Part shown: in pieces, positions 20,501 to 32,700 of the stretch
Layout of the letters: every line of letters starts with the position of its first letter
Numbering within the stretch: the stretch's first letter is position 1
NCBI GenBank assembly: GCA_014529385.2
Contig: CM043953.1
Span: 90,463,842-90,527,841, forward strand
DNA: 64,000 nt
Direction: 5' to 3'
From: Adiantum capillus-veneris
Lineage: Eukaryota; Streptophyta; Polypodiopsida; Polypodiales; Pteridaceae
The notes under the pieces: generated by a model
What the model was told of the DNA's origin: nothing
What the model saw: the letters and a program-made list of their open reading frames with translations, nothing else
Database searches by the model: none
Translations under genes and position numbers: made by a program

Positions 20501-20703
20501 GACCCATGGTTAAGCCAAGAATGGGAAATTGTCATAACTGTGGTGCAGATGATCATTGGAAAAATGAATGCCCAGAGCCTGACATGAACCTCAAACCAGT
20601 TGAAGCTTATTGCATACAATGTTGCAAAAAGGGAGGACACTTCTCGGAAGATTATTCAAAAAATCCTTTAAACAAGGGTAAAACAATAGTAAATGTAGTC
20701 TAA
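17594..20703 (+). pseudogene. gag: gag of element D, interrupted by a solo LTR
   Basis: Starts MNLRSGHVLRNQG at 17,594. An in-frame TGA at 17,945 and a frameshift near 18,270 precede an acidic middle part. The capsid core (VRKYSGSGDPYDHWASFKQG, GKALTWFQNIPL) is cut at 18,790 by a 709-base LTR and resumes at about 19,500. Conserved capsid helices follow (ARCPGLEILAEE, LFLEGLLNKELHA), then a long Met/Pro/Gln-rich stretch (20,020-20,520). Two zinc knuckles end it: CHNCGADDHWKNEC (about 20,533) and a degenerate CIQCCKKGGHFSEDY (about 20,610). It would make the capsid/nucleocapsid. Many stops look like C-to-T changes. Confidence 0.85.
18791..19499. mobile_element. Solo LTR-like insertion inside D gag
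   Basis: The block begins TGTTAGGAAATAAG and ends GGGGGCCTTACA, giving short inverted ends TGTTAGG/CCTTACA. It breaks the capsid frame exactly. It contains a short AG tract (18,879-18,899) and a GC-rich minisatellite of CCACCGGCCA words (19,241-19,316). There is no internal coding region, as expected of a solo LTR. The target duplication is not clear (CGTTAG left, AATGTG right), so the exact ends or a later change remain open. Confidence 0.65.
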
Positions 20704-22815
20704 GTGATACCTAGTAGCTCATCTGAGAGTGAACCGATTGTTCCAATCAAGATAATCACTAGAGCCTAGGCTAAGAAAAAGAAACATAACTCCTCTGATG
20801 ATTCGGAGAATACAAAAATTACCTCTCAAAAGACCAAAAGAAGCATACGCAAAAGATATGAGATGAGAAGGGAGAAACAAAAGGCTGAAATCGAGGAGAA
20901 AGCAAAGAAGCTATTCCAAGAAAAGCTGAAAGCGAAATCAAAGAAACAACTGTAAAATTTGGAGGATCAATTTTGGTTGATAAAATTTTTTAACCTATTA
21001 ATGTAGCCTTTGAAGCCTACCAAGCAGGAATTAAAGAAGGCCAAAACATGGAAAACAAATGGAAAAACTATCCTTCTCCAGGCATGGAAGCAGCTAAGCT
21101 TGAAGCTTATCAAAATTTGGTAAGAATCACATAAGAAATGCTGGAAAAACAAAATCCCAAGCTCGAAAGTATGGCAAAACCTGAGGAGCTTGTGGTAAGA
21201 GACACTAAAGAAAAATCCGAAGTGGTGGTAGAACCCCACCTTGAAACAAAAGAGCCAGAACTTATAGTGTCGAACAGCGAAGATGCCTTAGACGAAATTC
21301 CATTCTTAGAAGACTGACCAGGACACTTATGGAAAAAAGTTAGAGAGATCAATGATGGGAGCCTAACTCTAAAGTCAGCTCTATAGAGGAAGTTTGGTTA
21401 GACAACCTACCTCCTGAAATGGACATGGATTGTACAATCCTTGTATGGGGATTGCGGATCTGAAGCTTCAGGAATGTCGAAACCATTGACCTTGAAAACA
21501 TTACCCTCTTACTTGGGAGATAACAAAAATGATTCCATAGTGTGCAAGACCACTCAATTAAAAAGAGTAGAATAGACCCTAGAAGTAGACAACATTCATT
21601 CAATCATGTCTACACCCATCCAATGCACTCTTACTTTACAAGAACTGTTAAAACTCAGACCATATTTGTGGAATGATCTATAGAAAACCCTACAGAAGGT
21701 GGGGATAATGGGGCTAATCTCAAAAAATTTAGGAAAATTGAAAAATGAAATGGACAACAAAGAGAATCAATTTATTCCAATGAACAAAGTCGGAGAATAT
21801 TACGAAGGGAAAGAAGGAAACACAACCCTTCTAGTGAAATATAATGACATTGAAACCATGGCAATACTGGATAGTGGGGCAGGCAGCCATAGCCACGAAA
21901 GTAGTATGGGAATCCTGGGGACAGCCAGCCATTAGACAAACTCGAATGAAATTGCAATTGGCTGACGGACACATTGAAAGACCATTAGGGCTACTTGAAA
22001 AAGTGATAGTCAATTCCTATGGGATTGAATATCAACACACTTTTGCCATAGTAGACTTTGGGAAAAAACACAATTATGAAATCATATTGGGAAGACCTTT
22101 CATGCGACAGGTACAGCTTATCCAAGATTGGGGAAACAATTATTTGTACTTGAAGCAAGTGGGATCTATAACAAGGCTTAATCTAAAAGATCACACTTAT
22201 AGAGATGTCATGAAAACACCCATAGAAGAGTTTGATTCAGTCTCCTCGGTTGAAACTAAGCTTCCATCGTGGTTGAACAAAGACACTCCTATTTGGATGT
22301 GCGGAGCTTCAAAAAATGGGAGTTTAAAACGAGAAGAATGTATTTTAGAAAGGAATTGCACAGACGAAGCCTATGTACATGAACCCTTTCCAGAGCATTT
22401 GTTTAAGCCATTTGAGTGGACTCAAATTTTAGCGACAATGGATGTATGTGTGAATAAGTCTATGCCTACTCAATTTTGCAATGAAGACGGCTACGACATA
22501 ATTCCCATACAAATGATTTCAACCCCCCACATTGAAGATGAAATTGAGGAACCCAAGGACTTAATGAAAGCTCAACAAGTCTTTTCAGACATCTACTACG
22601 ATGCAATGGATGAGTTAGAAGAACACTCAGCTACCTCAAAAGATTCGGGATCAGAAAAAGAACATGTGAGAGGTAAGCTACTCATGAAAGGAGGGGAGGA
22701 AAAGTTTTCTGACTCTCCTAACCACAAACCGAGAAGAAAAAAATGGTATAGACAAAAAAGAGACACCAAAAGCATGAAAGCTAGACCTATGCCATCAGTC
22801 TCCAGTAGAACATAG
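20704..22815 (+). pseudogene. pol: Element D: gag-pol spacer and first aspartic protease (PR1)
   Basis: 20,704-21,690 is a charged, Lys/Glu-rich region broken by stops. PR1 starts about 21,800 (TTLLVKYNDIETM) with its active-site motif AILDSGAG at 21,861-21,884. After a frameshift in the GVAIATK region it continues as MKLQLADGHIERPLG and IILGRPFMRQVQLIQDWG (to about 22,170), the usual retropepsin core ending. An acidic linker follows to 22,815. It would cleave the element polyprotein; the frameshift inactivates this copy. Confidence 0.82.
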
Positions 22816-22821
22816 TTCCTG

Positions 22822-24795
22822 ATGCAGATAGATGCACATGATTATGTCAAGGACAAAATCACTGGCAGATATCCTTTAAACGAAAATCCAAGAAGGTCGA
22901 AAATATTGAGAAAAACGAGGAAGGATACTCAGGAAAAGGAGTCAACCATGACACGAGTTGAGCGAAAAAAGAAGTATCAAGAGTTGAAAAAAGATCTAAA
23001 GGAGATATATACGACCGAAATGGAAACCACAGAAGAGGATGGTAAAGATGTAATGAATGTTCCATCCCATTACAAAAAGTATATTCTCCAAGATCAAAAA
23101 ATAATAGTCGAACAACCTGTTAGAGAACTACGAAAACAGGGCGAGTCCTACGAAGGGCCTGAAAACACGAAAAAGATAGATTTGGCTGAACCAAGAGAAG
23201 AGACTAAGCCTGTCTACATTGCAAATGACCTAACAGAGGAAGAAGAAGAGCTTTTGCTAAGCTTGCTAAAATAATACCGAGATATCTTCGCTTGCTCTTA
23301 CAAGGATCTCAAGGGTGTTGATCCAGAAATTTGTCAACATACCATACCCATGAGAGATGATGCGAAACCAAGTAGACAAAGGCCATACACATATAATGAA
23401 ACATTTATCGGGAAGATTAAAGAAGACATTGAAAAACTAAAGGAAGCCGAATTCATTTACAAAATTGAACACACAGATTGGGTGTTTCCAATTGTGGTAG
23501 TACCCAAGAAGAATGGAAAATTACGAGTGTGCGTCAATCTCAAGAAAGTGAATGCAGCTATCATTAGAGACAATTTTCCTCTTCCAATCACTGAGCATGT
23601 GTTAGAATGAGTTGCAGGTAAAGAAGCGTACAGCTTCTCAAATGGATTTTCGGAATACAATCAACTTTTGGTTGACCCAAAAGATCAGCATAAAACTGCT
23701 TTTGCAACGGAATGGGATATTTTTGCCTAATGGTTTATGTCTTTTAGGTTAACTAATGCTCTTGCCACCTTTCAGAGATTGATGAGCCATGCTTTTAAAG
23801 AATATCTTAGGAAATTATTGGAAGTATATATGGATGATATATGCGTACATTCATCAATCCAGGCTGACCATTTTGAACACCTAAAAAAGGTACTGGAGAA
23901 ATGTAAACTTTATAGGATTTGCTTAAATCCTAAAAAGTGCACATTCATGGGTAGACAAGGAAAAATTCTTGGACATATAGTGTCTAAAAATGACATAGCT
24001 ATGGATAAAATTCATGTCATTGCTGATTTTCCTAGACCAACAACAGCCGAGGGGGTTCAAGCCTTCATTGGGCATTGTGAATATTACAGACGGTTCATTT
24101 ACATGTACGCTACAATTGCAAAACCCATGTATAGCTTGATTACACACTTTGAGTGGACTGAGGCATGTGAAGAATCCTTCCTGAAGCTTAAGTAAGCTCT
24201 CACTTTAGCTCCAATATTGAAAGCACCAGATTGGAATAAGATATTCCACATACATGTAGATGCTTCAAATTTTGCCATTGGGTGTATACTAGCTCAACCA
24301 GGAGACGGGAAAATTGATTTTCCTATTTCTTATGCTAGCCGACAGTTGAACATGGCAGAAAAGAATTATACCACCACCGAAAGGGAAGGATTGGGAATGA
24401 TCTATGCCATAAAAAAGTATAGACATTACGTATTAGCAAACAAATTTGTGTTCTTCGTGGACCACCAAGCCTTATTGTACTTGGTCTACAAGCCATGCAG
24501 CAGAGGAAGAATAGTGAGATGGTTCATCATTCTTCTGGAATTTGATTTCACTATGGTTGTAAAAAAGGACACTACTCATCACAGAGCAGATTATTTGTCA
24601 AGGATTGTTTTAGGGGAATCACCTAAAGGAGTAGATGATGATCTACCTGATGCATATTTTTTCTCCGTGGAAATGATACCTCAATGGTCGAAAAATATGG
24701 TATCATTGATGACCATAGCTCAAGTGGATTCACAAATATCGCTCCCTATTACAATCGGATTAATCGAGCAATCGGCTATGTATCCCTATTACTAG
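22822..24795 (+). pseudogene. pol: Element D reverse transcriptase and RNase H
   Basis: A Lys/Glu-rich connector (22,822-23,270) leads into reverse transcriptase: YRDIFACSYKDLKGV, KEAEFIYKIEHTDWVFPIV, VPKKNGKLRVCVNLKKVN and the catalytic YMDD at 23,827-23,838. In-frame stops lie at 23,608, about 23,728 and 24,193. RNase H follows with HVDASNFAIGCILAQ (about 24,247), TTEREGLGMIYAIKKYRHYV, FVDHQALLYL and HHRADYLSR. Only one RNase H domain was seen. It would copy element RNA into DNA. Confidence 0.92.
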
Positions 24796-26280
24796 TCGGT
24801 AGTCTATACAAAAGAAACCGAGATGGAATATTGCTCTTATGCATTAATCCTGAAGAGAAAACCCAATACCTAAGTCAAACACATATTACCATAGTAGGAC
24901 TTCACTTTGTTGAAGACCAAACTATACAAAGGATCTTGAGACTTGGAGTATTTTGGCCAACTATGAGGAGTGATGTTCGCTCTTTCGTAAAGGATTTTCC
25001 TCAATGTAAAAAACAAACACCCATACCTCATGTAACATTGTTTCAAATGTCGCATGTTCCTAAGTGGAGTAACTATCTAGTCACTTACTTAATGAGCCGA
25101 ACATTTCCTGAGGATATGAGTAAATGCCATCAAAGAGCAATTAAAATTGAAGCGAGAGACTATGCTCTCATTGGAAACCAATTGTATCGGAGAGGTAAGG
25201 ATCAATATTTGCGTCTTGTGCAAATGAAGACGAATATATTTCGATTATAGAACAAGCACATGCTGGATTAGCTGGAGGTCATTTTTATAGTGAGACCAAT
25301 TCAAGAGAAATTTTAATGGCAGGCATATGGTGGCCGACACTTTTTGCAAATGCCAAAGAATATGTTCGAAGGTGTGATGCTTGTCAACGAGCAAAAATGC
25401 CAACAAGAGTAGATAGCATGCCCTTAAGACCAATGATGGGGGCTAGAGCTTCCGCAAAATGGGGTATAGACTTTGTTGGGCCAATACAACCACCTGCTTA
25501 TAGAACCCAAGCTCAATATATCATTGTAGCTACGAACTATTTGACTAAGTGGGCCGAGGCTAAAGCAACTCAAAAGAATGATTTCAGAACCACTGCCGCA
25601 TTCTTATATGAGTATGTGTTCACAAGATATGGACTGCCAATAGAAATTGTCAGTGATAGGGGAACTCATTTCCTCAATGAGGTAATCGAGTATTTGCTTA
25701 ATGAATTTATGGTCATCCATAACAAATCAGCTCCCTATCACCCACAAGTAAACGAACAAGCTGAGCATACGAATAAGATTATTAGATCGGTATTGACTAA
25801 AGTGGTTAGTTCAGGAAGGAAAAACTGGGAAATGAATCTCCATGTAGCTCTATGGGCTTATCGAGTTTCATTCAAAACAGCTTCAAATGCTACACCCTTT
25901 AATTGTTTTTATGGTCTTGATGCCATATTGCCAATAGAATTTCTATTGCCGACACTACGGGTAGCTAAAGATCTTGAGTGGATTGGACATAAATTGTCAG
26001 AAAGACTTGAAGATTTAGAAAAGCTAGATGAGCAAAGGCTAATAGTTGTAGCTCACATCTATGCACAAAAGCGGAAACAAAAACAGTTTTTTGATTCCCA
26101 TATAATTACAAAAATCTTTAAAAAAGGGGATTTAACACATTCCCAAGTTTAAGAAAAAGGAAAATGGACCTTTTATCGTTGAAGATGTATCTCCAAGTGG
26201 AGCAGTTAAGCTATCCACCCTAGATGGTGAACCAATGGCTAATTGGATTAGTGGATGTCATTTAAAGAAGTACAATTTGC
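24796..26280 (+). pseudogene. pol: Element D integrase with two H2C2 zinc-finger segments
   Basis: Two HHCC-like modules lie in a row. The first (about 24,820-25,020) reads HITIVGLHFVEDQTIQRIL ... GVFWPTMRSDVRSFV ... FPQCKKQ and is degenerate at one Cys. The second (about 25,230-25,395) reads AHAGLAGGHFYSETNS ... GIWWPTLFANAKEYV ... CDACQRAK. Between them is a typical linker, ARDYALIGNQLYRRGKDQYL. The catalytic core has WGIDFVGPI (first Asp, about 25,464), VSDRGTHF (second Asp, about 25,651) and HPQVNEQAE (Glu, about 25,741). A C-terminal basic tail ends near 26,280. It would insert element DNA. Frameshifts inactivate it. Confidence 0.9.
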
Positions 26281-26432
26281 CACTAACCAATGAATTGCTA
26301 AAACGAATGCATGCAACTAAGCAAAGGAAGATAAAAAGATAGCAGGTATTTTGATGAATCGACTTCGGGTACTCAAAAGAAAATATGCTCTCAAGAATCA
26401 TCAACCTATTCCCATCAACACCCTGGAAATAG

Positions 26433-27563
26433 ATGACCGACAATGGGAATTGCCAAAAGATGCAGTGTCCAATAGATGAGGAATGGTTAGATGGAATGGA
26501 CCTTCGCATTAAAGTACAACTTAACAATCATAGCACGAATACATTGGTCGATACAGGAGCTCGAGTAAATGCAGTCAGTTATTCCACGTACAAGAAAGCA
26601 ACAAGTCAGTCTTTGACAGCAGGAATAGCGACAATAAAAGGATGCAACAAGAACCCAACACCAACATTGGGAGTAGTCAACTTGAATGTGATAGTACATG
26701 CATGTTCATGCCCTCATAAGTTTGTATGCTTACCAGATGAACACATGAATGAGATGATGATTCTTGGAATTCCATGGATGCGGACATACAAGGCAGTACC
26801 AGATTGGGATACGAATCAGCTCAAGCTATCACCTAAAGGTGGAAAACTTATTGTTCCAATTGCACCAAGTAAGGAGGAATGGAAAGGAAGCAATCAACAG
26901 ACCAAACCACGAAGTAATCAATCTTCTTCATCCTATCGACAAGCAAATGCTATAGGTAGCATGCAAGGAGTCATGCAAATTTGAGTACCGAAAGCACAGC
27001 TTAAGGACAAGCCGATTCAAATCTGGGAGCCCAAAACATCATCGACAATACCAAAGACGGTTCCAAAGTTCAAAACACAGAGACGAGCATCTTCGAGCAG
27101 GGAACTTAACACAAAATGGATTTGGCAGAAAAAAGAACACTTATCTTCTCCACAAACGGGAAAGCCAATCAAGCAATATGGAGTTAAGCCTCAGAAACCT
27201 CAACCACACCGTTCTACACCAAGCAAACCAAGGTATCAATGGCGAGTAAAAGATCGACAACACTCAAAAGTGATACCAACAGCTCAAAAAATTAGCGTGC
27301 TAAAGCATCCTAATGGCACAATCAAGCAAAGAGCACACAAGCTACAAGATTTGCTCTTTGGAAGACAACATCATAAAGCCTCGACATCAGAAACCCTTGA
27401 GTTAATTACTCAAGACCCAACTCTTGCACAACATAATGGTTTGAATTGTATTGATCTTCAAAGCATGGTAGAGACAACCAAGGCTATGCATAGAAACGAT
27501 TGTTCAACCCATGCACACAATCGTCCCGGAGTACGCCATATAGGAGGGGTAGAAGAGTACTAA
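26433..27563 (+). pseudogene. Second retropepsin-like ORF (PR2) downstream of integrase, with basic C-terminal part
   Basis: One frame runs from 26,433 to 27,563 and is broken only by a TGA at 26,982. The first ~140 codons look like an aspartic protease: MDLRIKVQLNNHSTNTLVDT with active-site DTGA at 26,551-26,562, a flap-like beta stretch, then MMILGIPWMRTYKAVPDWD (the hydrophobic ILG and W-D ending of retropepsins). It differs widely from PR1, so it is not a recent duplicate. The ~190-codon C-terminal part is Lys/Arg/Gln/Pro-rich with no recognised fold and might bind nucleic acid. A retropepsin after integrase is unusual for Ty3 elements. Role unknown. Confidence 0.7.
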
Positions 27564-28571
27564 TAAGTAATTAAGGGCAATGTTTGAAGAGGGAGGAAAA
27601 AGTTTTGATGTTAACGTGTGATTTTTTGCAAAATTACCTAACAATGCCCGTATAAATCATCAACAGGGGAACTTAAATGATGATATCTCCTCGATGAGTG
27701 TAAATAGTGTATATACTATTAGAAAATCATCAAAAAATAGTACTTTTTTATTATTTTTATTATTTTTCTCGATATGGAGACTTAAAAATGGAGAAATCCA
27801 ACAAAAGACAATAGTGTTTTTCAATGGATTTTTTTAATTGTTTGGATTTTCACTTTGCTTTTTTAGCGCATTTTGTTATTTCTTTGATTTTTTCAATAAA
27901 CAGATCAAAAATTAATAATAAATAGAAAAGGAGCTCAGATCGAAAAACTGAAGACACGGTGTGATCAGAAAATCAAGGTGGACAAGACAAAAAATTTCAA
28001 TCAAATCGGAAGATGGAAGCGGGAAGCCTAAATTAGGCGGCCAGACCTACGTTTGCAGGATTCTTGCAAAATGAGCTACAGGAATTCGATTGGGGAAATT
28101 TTTGAGTCTAACATAAATTTAACGGTCTAGTAGGACTAACGGGGGAATCTGGGAAAAAATGGTTCAGGAAGTCCGGGTATAGATATCCCAGGTAGGCTAA
28201 AACCACCTCATTTTCACTTGTTGCCTTTGGAGAGAGAGCTTTTCGACCTCTTTCGCACGTCTTTTCCGGAGTCTACAGTCACCTGTTTTCAGCGTCGTCT
28301 CACATGAGACATGAGGGGTAAGTTCTTTACTCATCAATGATCCATTTTGTATGGCCGGAAGCTAGTCTAAACCCCTAGAAAAAACCCTAGAATCCGAGCA
28401 GTGCACGAAGACCTACACCAAAAATCAACCATAGCGGCATGTCAGCTCAACCAAATCGGATGAGATTTGAATTGTAGCATGCCCCAATATAATAGACACT
28501 TCTATATCACCTGTTGACCATTCGGCAAGGTTGTGAGGGACTCCCAAGTAGAAAAGCTAGGTTTATGGTAG
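27564..28571 (+). other. Element D inter-ORF non-coding region
   Basis: Strongly AT-rich around 27,700-27,900. A pyrimidine-rich segment (28,200-28,310) ends in a splice-donor-like GGGGTAAGTT at about 28,317. No coding capacity was recognised. It could hold an internal promoter or splice sites for the downstream ORFs, which is speculative. Confidence 0.5.
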
Positions 28572-28856
28572 ATGCCAGAATTGCATTCTGACTCCACAGA
28601 CAGCTTGCATACGAGGTCTATACACAATGTATATGATTGGTTTCATAAAATCAATCAAGAGAAGCCCTCAAAAAGCAGAAAACAGTTCGAAGACCACAAA
28701 GCGTCAAATTTGACATACGAGGTGAAATTGACTCCAAATGGGCCAAAATTGGATGAGTTGCTTCACGACTATGTTGAGGACAAGTCCATAGCCTCAAAAG
28801 TGACTAACCAACTCTATAGACCATGTAGTCACAAAAATCAGAGATTTCAGAGTTGA
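28572..28856 (+). CDS. Small ORF of element D, function unknown
   Basis: A 94-codon ATG-started frame (MPELHSDSTDSLHTRSIHNV ...) encodes a hydrophilic, Lys/Asp/His-rich, probably partly helical protein. No known domain, membrane segment or signal is visible. It lies between the PR2 ORF and the second palindrome array. It is intact while its neighbours are broken, but it is short enough for that to be chance. Confidence 0.35.
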   Translation: MPELHSDSTDSLHTRSIHNVYDWFHKINQEKPSKSRKQFEDHKASNLTYEVKLTPNGPKLDELLHDYVEDKSIASKVTNQLYRPCSHKNQRFQS

Positions 28857-28977
28857 CAAAGCATAAAGTGATGCGGGCAAGACCAAACTTTACCAAATTT
28901 AATTTAGGACTTGTTTTAGGTATATAGAATGTGTTTAGGTCAAAATTTATAAGTTTTGCAAGAAAATGTTGACTGTT

Positions 28978-29577
28978 GTAAATAATCGCGATTATTTACT
29001 TTTGCACTATTTTGGCTTGGAAATTGTATCATCACCTCACCTATCACTTGTACACACCTATTACATGCCAAATTTCAAGTATGAGCCAAAATGATCAACT
29101 CTAAGTTGGAAAATTGCCAAAAAATGCAAAGAAGTCCTTGCAAGCCAATTTCTGAGTTATGAGCCACATTTTTTGATCCAAATCACCTCATATCACATAC
29201 ACAGGGTCTATACCATGCGTAGAACCAAGTTGTACCAAAAAGTGTTCATTTTGATGAAAAAGTTAATAATCGCGATTATTTGCTTTTTGGCCAAAATGGG
29301 GGAAAATTGCAACTTTGCCATCATAGATCCAAAGTACATGATGCCCTAAGGCCACTAGTCAAGTTTGAACAAATTTGGATCTCAAAATCTCAAAATTTTT
29401 TTACATCTACTATTTCAGAGACCTAAAGCCTAAATCTGGCACCATTTTCACCGAGTACACTCAAATGAGCCCATATTTCACTCAGAGTATGTATTTGGTA
29501 TATACTTCAAGCCTATAATGCCAAATTTGCAAAAAGTTGAAAAAAGTACTCAGCTGTAAATAATCGCGATCATTTAC
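28978..29577. repeat. Palindrome array, 3' block of element D
   Basis: The palindrome AAATAATCGCGATTATTT, with its GT..AC extension, is perfect at 28,978-28,999 and nearly so at 29,262-29,283 and 29,556-29,577. Spacings are about 284 and 294 bases. The intervening text again contains GCCAAATTTG and TTGCAAAAAGTTG words. A further variant copy lies in the 3' LTR at about 33,914-33,933. Confidence 0.88.
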
Positions 29578-29763
29578 TTTTGTTGCAAATTTTTGTATTG
29601 AATTTATGAATTTGAGCTTTACATGTTTTTATGCATCTATGCATGTTCAAAAATTGATTTGAAGCAAATTGGACCAAATTTGTCAGCATTTAGACTGAAG
29701 GACATTTTAGAGAAAATATGCCAAATTTGTTAACTTTGATACTCTATTCACTTAACACGAGCC

Positions 29764-32700
29764 ATGCAAGACACAAAAAGGGCCAAGAAGAAGCTCTCGC
29801 AAAAGGAAAAGCTCCAAGAGCTACCGACGTACCAACTGGACCCCGATTCAGTCAAGAATGCCAAAGCGACCTTCCTGTCAAAGGAACAGCTTGAAGAGCA
29901 TAACACCACAGTGTTCACAGAAAGATTCAAGAGCGAGGAAGGACATTAGGTAGAACTGCAACTTCTACCCAAAGAAGTGTATGATGTTACCGCAAAGCCC
30001 GAGACCAAAGAAGCCAACCGAAGGCTAGGACTCAGGGATTTCTATAAACAAGATCCGTGTGGAGTGGATTTCCAAAAATCTTATGAGCTTTTGTCCACGA
30101 TCAAAGAAGATGGAACCGCTTAAATCTCTGACCAGCAAGGGAACAAAGTTGAAGTAGTAATTACCAAGGAGATAGTGATAGAATCACTCAAACTACCAAA
30201 ACAGAGGAAATGACAATGAGGGCAAGGGATAGAAAGATGGCAGGAACCTTCACCAAGGAAACCGCCACTACTAGATTTGTCGACCTCATCCAAAAACAGG
30301 TGGAAGAGCCCACAAGGTTGTACCACCAGCACTTCCACTTCCTCGCTAAAAGACCGCCAAGGTATACAACACCTAATCATGCAGTTTCCATAACCTTTAC
30401 ACAAGTTCTCAAATTAACAACCAAGCAACCAATTGACCATGCATAGTATGTTTTGTCCACATTGAAAGGGACAAAGAAAGAGGGAAAAATTACATACCTG
30501 GAAGCACCAGAGGTTCTACCAGGATTGCCTACCATGCTATCGGCATGGCCAACAACTTGTCGCCTGCCCCAGATCAGAACACTTGGATAGTGTCATCACA
30601 CCCTTCCCCTCGAGCTATAAGATCTGCCAAGAGAACATACAAGTTAGATGAAGATTTTGCTGAGAGCTCGCCAGAACGGCATAGTAGTGAAAGCTCAAAT
30701 AACGAGGAAAAAAGAGCACAACGGGAAGAAATGAAGAGAAAAGCCGTGGCAGCACACCAGGAGGAACTTGTACAAAAACAAGCCCGATTTGAAAGAGAAA
30801 AGCACTCTAACGAACACAGCCGCCAAGCAAAAGGTAAGGACCCGGCAAAATGGGTACCCATTGAGTTTAAATGTGCAAGAACAAAACATCATACCAGGAA
30901 ACAGTCAAACGATCCCACATAATTATTGGAAAAGATGTATCAAGAAGCAGAAGCTTTAAAGCTGAAAGAATCCCAAGAAGCGGAACAGAAAGCTAAAGAG
31001 GTGACGGAGCAGTAAAAGCAAGCAGAGGAAGCAATGAAACAAGGAGAAGCACATCATGATCAAGGTGATGTGTCTCCCCAAATTTCTTCACCTGTTTCAG
31101 AACAGCATGATCACCCCATGCCGAGCCCACCGCCTTCACCAACAACTAAAGCCACAGAACCTGAACAAACAAAAGAGATAGAGCCTAAAGAGAAGCAGCT
31201 AGCTCTGCACAATAGGTAGCTAAATCTACACAGGAGCAGCAAAAAGATCAAAACAAAGAGCCATAAAGGGCAGCGAGTCCTGCACCAGAGGACACTACAA
31301 AGTTCGATCAAACAAGAGAACAGGAGTCTGAGGAAACACCTTATACCTCAACGCAGCAAGAACAGGCCGAGCCACCCACAAAATCTCAGGATGACAAAGT
31401 GGGGGATGATCATCCATAGCCTCAAGAACAACAACAACCAGCCACCATGACGCAGCCAAAAGATACACAAGAGACTGCAGAAACATCTAGGCAGCTAGTC
31501 AAAAACAAAGAGTGGCAATCAAACGATGAAGTGATCTTGCAAGTCAATGAGTATGCCAAGAAAATGCAGGACATGACGGAAAGACTCCACTCAGCAGCAC
31601 TTAGCCGCAGCACAAAGGCCAAAGAACCAGAGATGGTGATTGGCGCACTCCAAGGGGAGCTAGACGACAGATTAAATGTCATCACCGATCTACAAAGGCA
31701 ATTGCAGGAGTTGAAAGTGGAAGCTGAACAACATCAGCTAGCACGGGATAAACAACAGAAAGAAATGGAGGATCTCGGTGACTTGCTTACGAAGTTGTCA
31801 GATGCAGGCAAAGCAAAAGATGAACAACTCACAGAAGTTACAAAAGAACTTCTAACTACAACCCTATCAGTTTAGAAGATTCAGGTACAGTCAGATGTAG
31901 CAAATGCTTCCCTACAGTACTCAGAGCAAAGAATAAATGATCAGGCAATTTTCTTGCGACAAATACGAGAGAATCCAGCCGTAGCCTCAATAAAGGAACA
32001 ACAAGGTCTACAAAGCATTAGAGAAGAATAATAAAGACCTCGAGATGGAGTTAAAATTTGAGCAGTCTCAGTGCAGAGACCTGGCTTTAATGCGGCTGAA
32101 AGAGTCAACCAACAATTGCGAGAGAGGCCAGAAACACAAGAAGAGGCAGGAACTTCCGAGCAACCACAAATAGAGATCCCCTCAGTTACTTTCATTGAGA
32201 TGGAGACAAAACCAGCATAAGAGCTAAGTGGCGATGAGGAATTTCAAGTACACATAACCGAAACGAATACAGTGCCAATGGTCCAACTCTCAAAGGTTGA
32301 GGAAGATTTACTGAAAGAGAAGATTACACAAGAGGTAGATGAGCAGTGGAAGGTAGCAATGGATTGGGAGCTGAGAGTTCTTCACTTCATCAACGTTACA
32401 CAACTCACTCCCAATCAAATCAATTCACAATGGCACCAACAATCCCTACCCTATCCTTTGATAAAGGTGGAATTGATCCAAGTAAAAGAGAGGCTGTACA
32501 AAGACATGCAGGTAGACGGTGCAGATCAAGACCACCCAAAGTGGAGGCTCAGCTGGTTGAACAAGAATCCAAGGTATTTGATTCTGTTCACAAGAGCACC
32601 TGCGGCCTTACAAAATTATCCTACGTTTTGTCCTGTACCAAGAGTAAGGACCTGGCAAGCACATGAGGCATTAATAAAGAAGCGGCCAACTTGGCTGAAC

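Noticed and set aside
16276-29577. CRISPR-like spaced palindromic repeats
   Set aside because: Spacing (~280 bases) and the diverged, related spacers do not fit CRISPR; the context is a plant retrotransposon.
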